64,000 nt of DNA from Bradyrhizobium barranii subsp. barranii. Lineage in GTDB: Bacteria > Pseudomonadota > Alphaproteobacteria > Rhizobiales > Xanthobacteraceae. How positions within the stretch are numbered: position 1 is the stretch's first letter; every line of letters begins with the position of its first letter. The notes beneath the pieces were generated by a model. It saw only the letters and a program-made list of their open reading frames with translations. It was not told the DNA's origin and did no database searches. The translations under genes were made by a program, and so were the position numbers. Of the stretch, positions 1-9,357 are shown piece by piece. The stretch is taken from assembly GCF_017565645.3 (NCBI RefSeq), contig NZ_CP086136.1:7733501-7797500 (forward strand), given 5' to 3'.

Positions 1-258
1 ATCGCTGACAGGCTGGTCCGCACCAGCGATGCCATCGGCAATCTCCTTGGCACTCTTGCGCCGCTTGAACAGATTGAGGCCAACGAAGCCTGCCACGACC
101 GTGGTGAGCAGCAGAATAGCGATCTGCCGGACGATATGGTTCTCCAGCGGCCGCCAGTCGCCGAACGCGATGAAGGGACCGGCGAGATAGATCACCGCTC
201 CGAGCGAGCTGAGCCCGACTCCGTAGAGAACGATGCGAAGAATGTCCTTGGCAAGCAT
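1..258 (-). CDS. tssM: T6SS inner-membrane protein TssM (IcmF), N-terminal part
   Basis: Only the first 86 codons are inside the window; the gene continues past position 1. TssM joins TssL and TssJ in the T6SS trans-envelope complex. The visible part shows two hydrophobic segments, about residues 8-28 and 47-65, followed by a basic stretch (FKRRKS) and a short EIADGIA motif, the usual layout of the TssM start. The start ATG is at 258, 43 bases after the tssL stop on the same strand, which fits one operon. The cytoplasmic, periplasmic and C-terminal domains cannot be judged here. The family call rests on the N-terminal pattern plus position next to tssL. Confidence 0.85.
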   Translation of the reverse strand, partial: MLAKDILRIVLYGVGLSSLGAVIYLAGPFIAFGDWRPLENHIVRQIAILLLTTVVAGFVGLNLFKRRKSAKEIADGIAGADQPVSD

Positions 259-301
259 CTAACCGTACCTGTCGCAAACCACCTGACCCGGCGGTATCTG
301 C

Positions 302-1828
302 CTATTCGCTGCGTTCGATAAAGATCTCGACGCGCCGGTTCTTGGCGCGTCCCTCGGGTGTCGTGTTGCTACCGATCGGCGCATCTGCTCCTTTGCCCTC
401 GACGTCGACGCGCGAACCATCGGTCAAGCCAGGCTTCAATGCCGCGGCAACCGCCTTGGCGCGCTCGACCGACAACTCGAAATTTGTCGGGAAGCGGACT
501 GTGCGGATCGGCGAACTGTCGGTATGGCCGACGACCCGGATCCGTCCCGGCTCCTTGTCGAGGGTTGCCGCGACGCGGAGTGCGATCGGCTTGAAGCCGT
601 CGAGGATGGTCGCCTGGCCCGACGCGAACAACGCCAGGTCGCAAACCCTGATCACGATGAAGCTCGGGGTCTGGTCCGCCGTCATGGCACAGGCGGTGTT
701 CTCCTTCGCGAGCGCGTTGCGGATGCGTTGCAACTGGGTGATGCGATCCGGTGGCGGCGGAGGTGGAGGCGGCGGCGGTGGTGCAACGATCTGGCGCTTG
801 AGCTCGATCGGGCCGGCTGGATGGAGCGCGAGCGCTACCTCGGCAGCATTCTCTGCCCGGCCAGCGAGGAGCGTCCGCAGGACGAAGTAGGACCCGGTCA
901 GCAGCGCGGCGACGACAGCCGCGACGAGCCAGACCGGAACGCGCAGGCGCTGCCGGCGCCCCGCCAGCGCCTGGCCGCGCCAGTTGGGCGACAGGTCGCT
1001 CATCGTCTTCGGCCGGACCCGGCGCAGCAATTCATAGAGGTTACGCTGGATCAGCTGCAGGTTCGCAAGTCCGCCCGCTGACGTCCGGTGAATGCCCTGA
1101 AAACCAAGCGCAAGGCAGGCGTGCTGAAGTTCGAGGACCGGATAGTTGACCAGTGGATCAACCTTCAAATGGTCGAGAATCTCAAAGAAACGGACGCCGC
1201 CGACACGCTCGCCGAAGAACCGGCTCAGCATCGAATATTGCGTCCAGACGTGGCGCTCCTCGGCCGGGATGTGCTGCACGATATCGTCGGCAGTGGCACA
1301 CAGGATGTATTTCGCTGTGTTGGCCTGGTGCTCGGATATGCCCGCGGAACGGATGTCCTTCTCGAAGAACTTGATCGCGTCTGCAACCTGCTCCATCAAA
1401 CTCGCGAATGACGCGCGCATGAGCGCCACCCGCAACCGACCAAGCAACTGCAGCAACGGGCCCGCAGCGCGCATCACTGGATTGGCATTTGGCGCGACGA
1501 GATCGTCGACGCGCAACGGCGGTCCTGGCGCTAGCATGGGCTGCTGCGCCTGGGCTTGCGCGGGTGTCGATATCCATTCCTCAGCGGGATGGCTGGCCGG
1601 CGCGGAGGCGTAGTTCGAGCCCTGCGGGACAGGAGAAAATGATGGCGGTGGCGCCGGCGCGCCGGGAGAGGGTACCGGTGATGGCGAATAGCCTGGACGT
1701 GCCGCGGGGCCCTCGCCCGGCGGCGGCTGAGAGGTCGGCGCCGGCGGCAACTTCCCGCCGGGGTTGGGACGGATGATCGTCCGTTCGCCCCGACCGAAAG
1801 GATTGACCGGCTTGTCCCTGTCGCTCAT
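302..1828 (-). CDS. tssL: T6SS protein TssL (DotU/IcmH family) with C-terminal OmpA-like domain
   Basis: TssL is the cytoplasmic-facing, tail-anchored membrane protein of the T6SS membrane complex. The product (508 aa) has a proline-rich N-terminus of about 110 residues and a DotU domain at about 115-300. A single membrane segment (VWLVAAVVAALLTG) follows, then a run of about 11 prolines, then an OmpA-like peptidoglycan-binding domain near the C-terminus (VVGHTDSSP, then RAKAVAAAL). This is the 'evolved' TssL form that anchors the complex to the cell wall. An upstream in-frame ATG exists at 1852, but I chose 1828 because it makes an ATGA overlap with the tssK stop and gives the product MSDRDKP. 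Family assignment is firm. Confidence 0.93.
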   Translation of the reverse strand: MSDRDKPVNPFGRGERTIIRPNPGGKLPPAPTSQPPPGEGPAARPGYSPSPVPSPGAPAPPPSFSPVPQGSNYASAPASHPAEEWISTPAQAQAQQPMLAPGPPLRVDDLVAPNANPVMRAAGPLLQLLGRLRVALMRASFASLMEQVADAIKFFEKDIRSAGISEHQANTAKYILCATADDIVQHIPAEERHVWTQYSMLSRFFGERVGGVRFFEILDHLKVDPLVNYPVLELQHACLALGFQGIHRTSAGGLANLQLIQRNLYELLRRVRPKTMSDLSPNWRGQALAGRRQRLRVPVWLVAAVVAALLTGSYFVLRTLLAGRAENAAEVALALHPAGPIELKRQIVAPPPPPPPPPPPDRITQLQRIRNALAKENTACAMTADQTPSFIVIRVCDLALFASGQATILDGFKPIALRVAATLDKEPGRIRVVGHTDSSPIRTVRFPTNFELSVERAKAVAAALKPGLTDGSRVDVEGKGADAPIGSNTTPEGRAKNRRVEIFIERSE

Positions 1829-3162
1829 GGCCTGTCTTCCAGGATGGCCCAAAGATACAGCTCAAGCTCCGGCCAGTCGCCGGAGAAATGCATTCCGATC
1901 GAGGCCGCCGTGCTGAATTCGGGCCACAGCGGCGACTTGCGGTCGAGATAGAAATAGACGTGATCCGTGATGGCCCGGATGTGCGGCGGCGGCGTCGGCA
2001 AATGCGCCAAGGTCAGGCCCGGCAGGTTTGCGTGCACGATCTCGTTCATCTTGGTGTTCGGCCCGACCTTGAACAGGTGCGGGAAATCGTTCTGGATCTC
2101 CACGAGCGGCCGCCGTGCGGCAACCTCCAGCACCAGGGTCGCGTTTCGGAATAGCGCTCGATCGCGGATCGGCGACACGAACGCATTCTGTGCGCGCTCG
2201 ATGATCTCCAGGCGGATCGCCCGCCGGCCCAATCGCGCGCTCAGGAAGTCCTGGATGTCGCTCACCAAGGGTGTGAAGACGTTCTCGATATCGTCGTGAT
2301 CGTAAGCCGGATAGTTGCGCGCCCGCCGTTCCGCCGTAGAAAATGTCGCAAGTTCACCCGCGAATCTCAGCAATTCCTCGTACAGGCGCTCGGGGTGCAC
2401 GCTGCCGGAGCGCTGGAAATGAGTCAGGACGGGAATGGTACGGTTCAGTACTTGCAGGACCAGATAGTCGACGCTCTGCAACCCACCGCCGGATGACGGA
2501 TCGACCGCGTAACGCGCGAGCTCGTCGAGTTTGGTCTCGACCCAGCCGATGATTCGGTTGAGCCAGCCATCGATGATCGGATGCGCGGCGCAGATCAGCA
2601 TCGGCGGCACGAATTTATCGTCGAACAGGATGTTCCTGTCGCGCACCTCGAGAATGCGCGCGATGCCGAGCCCCATGTATCCGGGCTTGCTGCTCTTGCG
2701 CAGTTCAAACGACAAGCGCGGATAGGCGATGTCGATCTCTTCCTCGATGCGTAGCGCAGAGGTCGAGTCGATGAAGGTTTCCGAACTACGAACATAACGA
2801 CTGGCGCTGTCGGTGCGATCCTCGTCGACCTCGCGGGCGTTTGGCGCCGCGACCGGCATCATCAGCCAGACGACCTGGCCTGCGGCCGTCTCCGGCACGT
2901 CGATCGCTTCGGGAATTTGGCTGTCCGCTGGGATATCGAACGGCGTACCGTCCGGCATGACGCCGGACGCATTGCGCACCGCGAACTTGCTCTGTTCGGT
3001 AAGATCTTTGTCGATCTCCAGCTGGGCAAAGCCCCACGGGTATGGTGTCGTGTAGCGAACGCGCTTTTCCAGCAAGTGTTCGATGTAGCGGTCGTTCTGC
3101 TGCAGATGATGCGGCCGCAGAAACAGCCCTTCCGACCAGAAAACTTTGCTGTACCAAGACAT
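1825..3162 (-). CDS. tssK: T6SS baseplate protein TssK
   Basis: TssK links the T6SS baseplate (TssEFG, VgrG) to the membrane complex. The product begins MSWYSKVFWSEG followed by FLRPHHLQQ, the family's hallmark N-terminus, and its 445-residue length is typical. An in-frame ATG 12 bases upstream (3174) would add MDVG; the conserved start favours 3162. The stop overlaps the tssL start by four bases (ATGA), so the two are probably translationally coupled. It lies downstream of the FHA gene in the same minus-strand operon. Confidence 0.95.
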   Translation of the reverse strand: MSWYSKVFWSEGLFLRPHHLQQNDRYIEHLLEKRVRYTTPYPWGFAQLEIDKDLTEQSKFAVRNASGVMPDGTPFDIPADSQIPEAIDVPETAAGQVVWLMMPVAAPNAREVDEDRTDSASRYVRSSETFIDSTSALRIEEEIDIAYPRLSFELRKSSKPGYMGLGIARILEVRDRNILFDDKFVPPMLICAAHPIIDGWLNRIIGWVETKLDELARYAVDPSSGGGLQSVDYLVLQVLNRTIPVLTHFQRSGSVHPERLYEELLRFAGELATFSTAERRARNYPAYDHDDIENVFTPLVSDIQDFLSARLGRRAIRLEIIERAQNAFVSPIRDRALFRNATLVLEVAARRPLVEIQNDFPHLFKVGPNTKMNEIVHANLPGLTLAHLPTPPPHIRAITDHVYFYLDRKSPLWPEFSTAASIGMHFSGDWPELELYLWAILEDRP

Positions 3163-3210
3163 TCCTACATCCACTTAGAAATTGTCGGCAGCCGCGTGGT
3201 CGCCGATAGT

Positions 3211-4572
3211 TTATTTTGAACCGGGCTTGTCACCGCGGTCGTAATAGTTCGAGAAATGCAACATAAAGGTTTCGATCGGCGCGCTGTTGTCGCGGCCGAG
3301 ATGCGCCTTCCAGCGCGTCAAGAACTCGTCCCAGAGTTTGCCCTTGTTCGTGCCGAGCCAGGAGCTTGCGCCACGCTGAAGCTCGAGCTCGCGGGCCATC
3401 AGCGTTGGATCTATGCCCGCAATCAGTTCATGGACAGCGTGCTGCATCGCCATGTAGGTCTTCAACTGATGTGACTTGAGATCACTGAAGCCCTGCGCAA
3501 AGGCGCGCTGTGTGTCGAGGTAGCTGCGCGTCGGCGGCCCAAAGAGAATGCGCATCGCTTCTTCCGAGGTCGGCGAGAACTTCAGCGGATTATTTTCGAG
3601 GGCTTGGACGGTGGTTTGGCTGGTGCTACGGGTCAGCTGCTTGGCTTGGGTCCGCGCCTGCAGCAGCGCCATCAGATTATCCACGGTCATACGCAAGATG
3701 ACGCCAAGCTGTTCGGCGAGTTCGGCATCGGACTTGCTGGCAAAGAAATTGTCCGGCAATCCTGCAGCGCGCGCCACCAGTCGCGCGAACTCGGTACCGC
3801 CGACTGGCTTGGCCGTGACAGGTCCCTCGTCTGCCGCTTGCGCCGGGCGCGATGGCGATGCTGGCGGCTGGGCAGCGGCTGGTTCATCATCGATCCATAC
3901 CGACGGCCGGCGTGGGGTCGGCTTGATGGGCGGGCGCTCGACTTGCGGTTTCGGCGCGTTGGCTGGACCGGCCGCCCAGTTCATGTCGTCGTCCTGCTCG
4001 GACGGTTGGTACGGAGACGCCGGCTGTGACCGTCGGAACGGGTCTACACCCGGTGCCGGGACGCTCGCCGCCCAATCCAGGAACCCCGGATTGACGGGCC
4101 GCGCAGCCTCGCGTGGCTTCTTCAGCAATTGCGGATCGATCGGCGGCGGAACGTCACGATCGGCTGTCCAAAGCTCTCCGTAGTCGGCATGCTGCTGGAC
4201 CGAGGGTTCGCGCAGTTGCGCCTCGTGGTTTGGGCTGCCCCCGCCAGCCTCATTCTCCAGCGAAACTCCGATGATGTAGTGGCCGATCGTGAGTCGGTCA
4301 CCGTCGCGCAAGCGGTGCGGCCCCCGCATGCGCTGGTCGGCACCATTGAGAAAGGTGCCGTTTGTCGAAACGTCGTGCAGCCAATAGCCACCGTCGCGAA
4401 AGTGCACCTCGCAATGCTTTCCGGAAATCGTCCGCGCCGGATCCGGCAGCGTCCAGTCGAGGTGACGGTCCCGGCCAATATCGACTGAACGCCTGCCGGT
4501 GACTGTAAACGACACAGGTCCGCCATCCGGAAGGTTCGGTTCGTTCTCGATATTAAAGCGAAGCACCATCAC
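3211..4572 (-). CDS. tagH: T6SS-associated FHA-domain protein TagH
   Basis: The product (453 aa) has an N-terminal forkhead-associated domain at about residues 20-105. It shows the GR...S..H...NGT...N signature: IGRDRHL, SGKHCEVHF, then STNGTFLNG. A long proline- and charge-rich linker follows (about 110-260). The C-terminal region (about 265-445), containing NPLKFSPT and DPTLMARELELQ, matches the T6SS-specific C-terminal domain found after FHA in this family. FHA domains bind phosphothreonine, so the protein may take part in phosphorylation-dependent T6SS control. No T6SS kinase or phosphatase gene is visible in this window. ATG at 4572 or 4569 could be used. Confidence 0.88.
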   Translation of the reverse strand: MMVLRFNIENEPNLPDGGPVSFTVTGRRSVDIGRDRHLDWTLPDPARTISGKHCEVHFRDGGYWLHDVSTNGTFLNGADQRMRGPHRLRDGDRLTIGHYIIGVSLENEAGGGSPNHEAQLREPSVQQHADYGELWTADRDVPPPIDPQLLKKPREAARPVNPGFLDWAASVPAPGVDPFRRSQPASPYQPSEQDDDMNWAAGPANAPKPQVERPPIKPTPRRPSVWIDDEPAAAQPPASPSRPAQAADEGPVTAKPVGGTEFARLVARAAGLPDNFFASKSDAELAEQLGVILRMTVDNLMALLQARTQAKQLTRSTSQTTVQALENNPLKFSPTSEEAMRILFGPPTRSYLDTQRAFAQGFSDLKSHQLKTYMAMQHAVHELIAGIDPTLMARELELQRGASSWLGTNKGKLWDEFLTRWKAHLGRDNSAPIETFMLHFSNYYDRGDKPGSK

Positions 4573-4581
4573 ATCGTCTCG

Positions 4582-5145
4582 TTAGCGCGGAGGGCGCGGT
4601 TCGCCGCGTGCCAATTGAATACCATCCTCTAGGCATGACGTCATTATCCGGTCCCGGGAGTCACGGGGGAGCCGGCAGAGGCCGATCAGCAGTGCTGCAC
4701 GCACCGCCCGCGCGGCCTGATCTGGCTTAGCTTCCACGGGCGCATATTCCGGGGGAACCACGCTTCCGCCGGACCAGCCAGCCGCCAGCGCCAGCCATGT
4801 CGCTGGCTGCTCAGGATCATTGGCATTGCCGACAGCCAGCGCCTTGTTCCGGGACTGCTCGTCCGGTTGCCGGACCCAGGTCTCCACAATATTGAGCGAC
4901 CTGGTATCGCTGGCGTCGAAATGGTCGAACATCAGTCGCAGAGAGCGACATCCCCAGGCAACTGCTACGCGCCTGGGAAGCAGATAGGCACAGTAAGACA
5001 CGGCCGGGTGCCAATTCCGCGCATCGGCGGCCTCCTGAAGGAAGTCCAGCGAAGGCTTGTCAGCGTCGGCTTTGCCGACATCATAACGCGCCAAGGGATA
5101 GGCCTGAAACAGATCCTGAACCGTACCGAACCGAACTTGTCCCAT
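4582..5145 (-). CDS. T6SS locus accessory protein of unknown function, between vgrG and tagH
   Basis: The product is 187 aa and begins MGQVRFGTVQDLFQAYP. The longer in-frame ORF reaching to 5283 runs back into vgrG and its extra N-terminus has low-quality composition, so I chose the ATG at 5145, five bases after the vgrG stop. No catalytic motif, signal peptide or membrane segment is evident. The sequence is mixed alpha-type with several Trp residues and an LxALAAGWSGGS segment. It resembles the small conserved proteins (DUF6931-type, from memory) encoded beside VgrG genes, which makes an adaptor or chaperone role for VgrG or its cargo an attractive inference. Function is unproven. Confidence 0.75.
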   Translation of the reverse strand: MGQVRFGTVQDLFQAYPLARYDVGKADADKPSLDFLQEAADARNWHPAVSYCAYLLPRRVAVAWGCRSLRLMFDHFDASDTRSLNIVETWVRQPDEQSRNKALAVGNANDPEQPATWLALAAGWSGGSVVPPEYAPVEAKPDQAARAVRAALLIGLCRLPRDSRDRIMTSCLEDGIQLARGEPRPPR

Positions 5146-5150
5146 GACCG

Positions 5151-7019
5151 TCAACCGACAAGGGTTGGAGTGCCGTGGGCGACCAGCGGACCACCGGCAG
5201 CAAGCGCCATGCCGGCCTGCGCCGTCATGGCGATCGTCGGCGCGTTGATGACGATGCCCGCCGGGGTCAGAATGATCTGACAAGGACCCACCTGTAGGGT
5301 GATGTTGGCATTGGCCATGAGCGTGATGCTGAGGCCTGCATTGACAGACTGGTCCATGGCCAAAGTGATGTGCTGACCACCCAACTGGATATCGAGCTTA
5401 TCATTGCCGTTCTTGAGCGTGGTGTTGCGCGTGTCGCCGCCAAATGCAGCCTCGCCGATCGTACGTGTCTCGGTGTCGCGGACCGTTACGTCGTGGTCCT
5501 TCTCGGCATGCACCGTGATCTTCTCGGATCCCTTCTTGTCCTCGAAGTTCCACTCGTTGAAGCCGCCGCCACCCTTGGTGGAGTCCGACTTCAATCCCGC
5601 AATCGTCTTCTTCGACGGCAGATCGTAGGGCAGCTTGTATTCGTCGTTGTACACGGTGCCGATCACCAGGGGCCGGTCCGGATCCCCCTCCAGGAATTCG
5701 ATAACGACTTCCTGTCCAACGCGCGGGATGATCTGACCGCCCCAGCGCTTGCCGGACCAAACCTGAGCCACGCGCAACCGGCACGACCGCTTCTTCTTCC
5801 GATCCCAAAAAAAGCGGACATAGATTTCGCCCAGAGACTCGACGTCGATTTCCTCGCTCGAATTATCGTCTTTGGTCACCACCTTGGCCGTCTGGATGCC
5901 GTTGATTCTTGGCTTCGGCGTCATCATCAGCGCTCGAAACGGCCGATCGCTCGGCAAGAACTCGTAGCTACCGAAATAGACATGTTGCCCTGCGTCGCTC
6001 GGACCGCCGGTGCGATAGGATTCGATCGAGAACGAGTGCACAGCTCGCACCACGAGGTATTCGACGTTCTGAGAGTCCTTGGAGTGCTTTTCGAGCTTCG
6101 TCAGCCCACCGGGGAACAGGTTGACGGCGTCGCCATTGCCGCGGCGACGCCGATCCATCGCTTGCTCTGCCTGGAGCTGGATCTTCGCGTAGCGCTCGCC
6201 GTCGGATTTCTCCTTGAACTTCCCGGGATAGTCGTAAAACTCCATCTCCGACCGAGTGTAATGCTCGGAGCCCTTGGCGTCGCTGATCATCTGAGCGTTG
6301 GGCTTCTGATAGTTGTAATCGTTGAGTTCGATCTTGCCGGTACGAAACCGTCGCTCCGATACCCATTCATAGATGTGCTGCTCGCCTCGCCGGTCGGCAC
6401 CCGCCAGCGGGATGTAGGGAATCGTAGCAAGACCTTTGATCGGACTGTGCGACGATTTGGAGTCCGCCAACACCAGCGTGTGCTTGCCGCCCTCATGCTT
6501 GAAGAAGTAGTAGATGCCGTGCTGCTCCATCAGCCGGCACACGAAGTTCATGTCGGTCTCGCGGTACTGAACGCAATATTCGAGCTTCGGACAAGAACCC
6601 TCCTCGGTGAGTTTGGATTCATAGTCGGTGAAGCCGCGTTCGTTGAAGACCTCTTTGATGATGTCGGGCGCCTTCTTGTCCTGAAAGATCCGGCAATCGG
6701 TGGTCCGCGACAGCAGCCATAACCAGGGCCTCAGCACGATCCGGTAGCTGAAATAATCGTTCTTCACCCCGAGCCACTGGGCCTCAGTCAGAATGCCGCT
6801 GAACTCGCGCTCCTTTTCATGCAGCTTTATGGTCAGCGTGCACTGCTGACCGATAGCGCGGTCGAAGTCGAGGTCGGCATCCTCACTGAGACACTCGATG
6901 CGATACTCGAACAGTTCGCTGAGACCTTCCGAGCCTTCGAATCCGGCAAAAACCAAAACGTCCTTGCCAAGAGGCGTCTTGAGTTCGCAGAGGCGGGTAT
7001 CCTGAGTAAGCTGGCCCAT
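5151..7019 (-). CDS. vgrG: T6SS spike protein VgrG (TssI)
   Basis: VgrG trimers form the puncturing tip of the T6SS tube. The 622-residue product has the gp27-like N-terminal region (about 1-380, with FEYRIECLS and YCVQYRETDMNFVCRLME). A gp5-like OB region follows, marked by RVGQEVVIEFLEGDPDRP, and then a polar beta-helix/DUF2345-like C-terminus. It ends close to that core (LVAHGTPTLVG), so no separate C-terminal effector domain is fused. Cargo is therefore probably loaded non-covalently; the small gene immediately downstream and the zincin cluster after 19.5 kb are candidates. It is the first gene of the minus-strand wing, facing tssA across about 340 bases. Confidence 0.95.
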   Translation of the reverse strand: MGQLTQDTRLCELKTPLGKDVLVFAGFEGSEGLSELFEYRIECLSEDADLDFDRAIGQQCTLTIKLHEKEREFSGILTEAQWLGVKNDYFSYRIVLRPWLWLLSRTTDCRIFQDKKAPDIIKEVFNERGFTDYESKLTEEGSCPKLEYCVQYRETDMNFVCRLMEQHGIYYFFKHEGGKHTLVLADSKSSHSPIKGLATIPYIPLAGADRRGEQHIYEWVSERRFRTGKIELNDYNYQKPNAQMISDAKGSEHYTRSEMEFYDYPGKFKEKSDGERYAKIQLQAEQAMDRRRRGNGDAVNLFPGGLTKLEKHSKDSQNVEYLVVRAVHSFSIESYRTGGPSDAGQHVYFGSYEFLPSDRPFRALMMTPKPRINGIQTAKVVTKDDNSSEEIDVESLGEIYVRFFWDRKKKRSCRLRVAQVWSGKRWGGQIIPRVGQEVVIEFLEGDPDRPLVIGTVYNDEYKLPYDLPSKKTIAGLKSDSTKGGGGFNEWNFEDKKGSEKITVHAEKDHDVTVRDTETRTIGEAAFGGDTRNTTLKNGNDKLDIQLGGQHITLAMDQSVNAGLSITLMANANITLQVGPCQIILTPAGIVINAPTIAMTAQAGMALAAGGPLVAHGTPTLVG

Positions 7020-7357
7020 GTGGGCTTAAACTCCCTCCTTCGATCGAATGACCCGCTGCAAAAAAAGCTGATCAGACGTTATGCAAGAACGGCGGAAATC
7101 CTGCGTGCCGCCGGCTGTGCCGGCAAGCCCGCCCCAGGGCTGGGCATCCTGACGTTCCACAACGGCCGCCAAAGAACTACCCCGGGCCATCAAGTAGTCG
7201 GCTCCAAGAGCTTGCCGGTTCACGCGAAAATGGCATGATCTTCGGGAATGAACCAAGGTCGGCAGGCATCTGACCCATAGGTATAGATTCCGGATCATGC
7301 GCCCCCGGGCGATCCCCTAGTCGCCACGGGCTCGGCAGCGGGGCCGTGATCGAGCAG
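7020..7357. promoter_or_regulatory. Divergent intergenic region between vgrG and tssA
   Basis: This stretch separates the two divergent T6SS wings, so it must contain the promoters for both. I see no convincing gene in it; the ORFs present lack good start signals and overlap in conflicting frames. No clear sigma-54 GG-N10-GC element or other known operator could be recognised by eye. Confidence 0.5.
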
Positions 7358-8686
7358 ATGGACGGTCCGCATATGCTTGACGTCGCCTCCCTGACGCAGC
7401 CCATTGCCGCCGACGATCCCTGCGGGCCGGATCTCGACGCCATCGGAGACGTCCAATATCTGAACTTCTTCGCAGGTGCGGAATCGCTGCTGCCGATGTC
7501 GTTCTTCGAGGTCGTCAATGCCAACGGAGAGCGTGGACGCTTCGATCCAAAGGCAGTCGATTTTGCCGGCCAGTTTGCCGCCGCGCAGCCCATTCTGGCG
7601 CGGACCCGCGATCTACGTCTGAACCTGCTGCTAGCCAAGTTTTCAATCCTCAACCGCGATCTCGACGGCTTTCTCTGCTGCCTGAAGGCGACCAACCTGC
7701 TACTGCGCGAGCAGTGGGAGGCGGTGCATCCGAAGGGCGAGGACGGCGACTACGCACTTCGCGCCGTCACAGTCGAGGCGATCGACGTGTTCCCGACCGT
7801 GATCAACCCGCTCCAGTTCCTTCCCCTGATCGAGAACCGCAGACACGGCAACCTCAACTACCGTGCCTATCAGATCGCTCACGGCGAAATTCCCGCCGGC
7901 GACGCCGACGCCGACGGGCCTGATCTGGCGGCCATCGAGCGCATCGTCAGCGAGACAGATCTCGACACTCTCAAGGCAACCAGCGGGCGGTGCTCCGCGG
8001 TCGCTGCTGAAATCGCGGGTATCAAGCAAACCTGGCACGAGAAGTTGAACGCGGGGCAACCGATCAACCTCGACAGGCTCTCTGGCTTGGTTAACGGCAT
8101 GGCTGCCTGGCTTGCGGGTCTTGTCGCGTTGCGCGATCCGGCCGCGATCGCCGCAACCGCGGAAGATGTCGGTCCTGTCGATACACAGGCGCCGTCAGAC
8201 ACGACCGGGGTGGTGACTTCATCCGCACAGGCATCTGCAGCGCTTGCAGCAGTGGCAGACTATTTTGCCCGAATGGAACCATCCAACCCGGCACTGTTGC
8301 TGGTGCGTCAAGCGCAGGAGATGGTCGGCAAGTCATTTATTGAAGTTATGCGGATGCTGGTGCCTGCGCACGTGGAGAGCGCTGCGATCAACATCGGACG
8401 CGACAAGGTCTTCGACCTGCCGATCGAACGGATGGCGGAACTCGCCACGTCACTCTCATCGACGGCCGAGAACAACACCCAAGACATTGTATTTTCAGTG
8501 GAAAGCAGAACGCAAGCCTTGGGCCTGCTGGCGAAGGTGGCGTCGTTTTTCCGAACCGCAGAGCCGTCCAGCCCCATCCCCTTTTTGGCAGATCGCGCGC
8601 GCGACCTCGCGCAACGAGACTTTCTCAGCCTTTTGAATGATGTTCTTCCTGAGGGAGCGCTTAAAACAATCGACAGATCGCATTGA
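7358..8686 (+). CDS. tssA: T6SS protein TssA (ImpA family)
   Basis: TssA caps the growing T6SS tail and coordinates baseplate and sheath assembly. The product (about 442 aa) has the ImpA N-terminal domain: PIAADDPCGPDL near the start, then YLNFFAGAESLLP. A helical C-terminal region includes PSNPALLLVRQAQEMVGKSF and later PSSPIPFLADRARDLAQRDF, two repeats of the same S-P-xPxLxxRAxxL pattern. Start choice is uncertain: GTG 7346, ATG 7358 and ATG 7373 are in frame and none has a strong ribosome-binding site. I took 7358. It is the first gene of the plus-strand wing. Confidence 0.9.
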   Translation: MDGPHMLDVASLTQPIAADDPCGPDLDAIGDVQYLNFFAGAESLLPMSFFEVVNANGERGRFDPKAVDFAGQFAAAQPILARTRDLRLNLLLAKFSILNRDLDGFLCCLKATNLLLREQWEAVHPKGEDGDYALRAVTVEAIDVFPTVINPLQFLPLIENRRHGNLNYRAYQIAHGEIPAGDADADGPDLAAIERIVSETDLDTLKATSGRCSAVAAEIAGIKQTWHEKLNAGQPINLDRLSGLVNGMAAWLAGLVALRDPAAIAATAEDVGPVDTQAPSDTTGVVTSSAQASAALAAVADYFARMEPSNPALLLVRQAQEMVGKSFIEVMRMLVPAHVESAAINIGRDKVFDLPIERMAELATSLSSTAENNTQDIVFSVESRTQALGLLAKVASFFRTAEPSSPIPFLADRARDLAQRDFLSLLNDVLPEGALKTIDRSH

Positions 8687-8813
8687 ACCCAGCTTTCGCT
8701 CGAGGGCACTAAATGGACACAAGGATGTTTGCCGACCGCTTCAACTTGAAGTCCCCTAGCCGATCTGCGTCGCGCAAATTCGACGTCTAAAGCGATTTCG
8801 TAGTGAGGGAACC

Positions 8814-9341
8814 ATGGCTACAGATAGCGGTCAAAAATTCATTCGTCGAAATCGCGCACCACGCGTGCACATCACATACGAAGATCCTTACGACGCCGAG
8901 CGGCTGATCGAACTGCCGTTCGTCATGGGCGTCCTCTCTGACCTTTCCGGCAATAACCCCGGCGTCGAGAAGACGAAGGTCGAGGAGCGCAAATTCCTCG
9001 AGTTCGACATGGACAATTTCGACAGCCGCATGGCGGCAATCCAGCCCGGCGTGACGGCGCGCGTCACCAATCGTCTCAGCGACGGATCAGACGAAAAACT
9101 TTCGGTCAATCTGCGCTTCAACAAGATGGCCGACTTCACTCCCGTGGCCGTCGCCCGCCAGGTGCCGGCTACAGCCAAGCTGCTCGAGGCGCGCGAACAA
9201 CTTGCCAACCTGCTTCGCTACATGGATGGCAAGGTAGCCGCCGAGGACCAGCTGAAAAAACTTCTGGCCGATCCTCAGCTGATGGCAGCGCTTCGGGAAC
9301 GCGCGATCAGCCAGTCGACCGAACCTGGCACCGAGAGCTAA
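8814..9341 (+). CDS. tssB: T6SS contractile sheath small subunit TssB
   Basis: TssB (VipA) pairs with TssC to build the contractile sheath. The 175-residue product starts MATDSGQKFIRRNRAP and carries RVHITYEDP followed by ELPFVMGVLSDLSG, the standard family signature, then KFLEFDMDNFD. A GAGGGAA ribosome-binding site precedes the ATG. It sits 127 bases after tssA and 16 bases before tssC in the same orientation. Confidence 0.97.
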   Translation: MATDSGQKFIRRNRAPRVHITYEDPYDAERLIELPFVMGVLSDLSGNNPGVEKTKVEERKFLEFDMDNFDSRMAAIQPGVTARVTNRLSDGSDEKLSVNLRFNKMADFTPVAVARQVPATAKLLEAREQLANLLRYMDGKVAAEDQLKKLLADPQLMAALRERAISQSTEPGTES

Positions 9342-9357
9342 GGAAGGAACGGGGACC

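Noticed and set aside
342..890. Plus-strand frame with a long glycine run opposite tssL
   Set aside because: The glycine run is only the antisense of the tssL polyproline linker.
5370..6722. 450-codon frame on the plus strand inside vgrG
   Set aside because: It is antisense to a fully convincing vgrG and has no family pattern; long antisense frames are common in GC-rich DNA.
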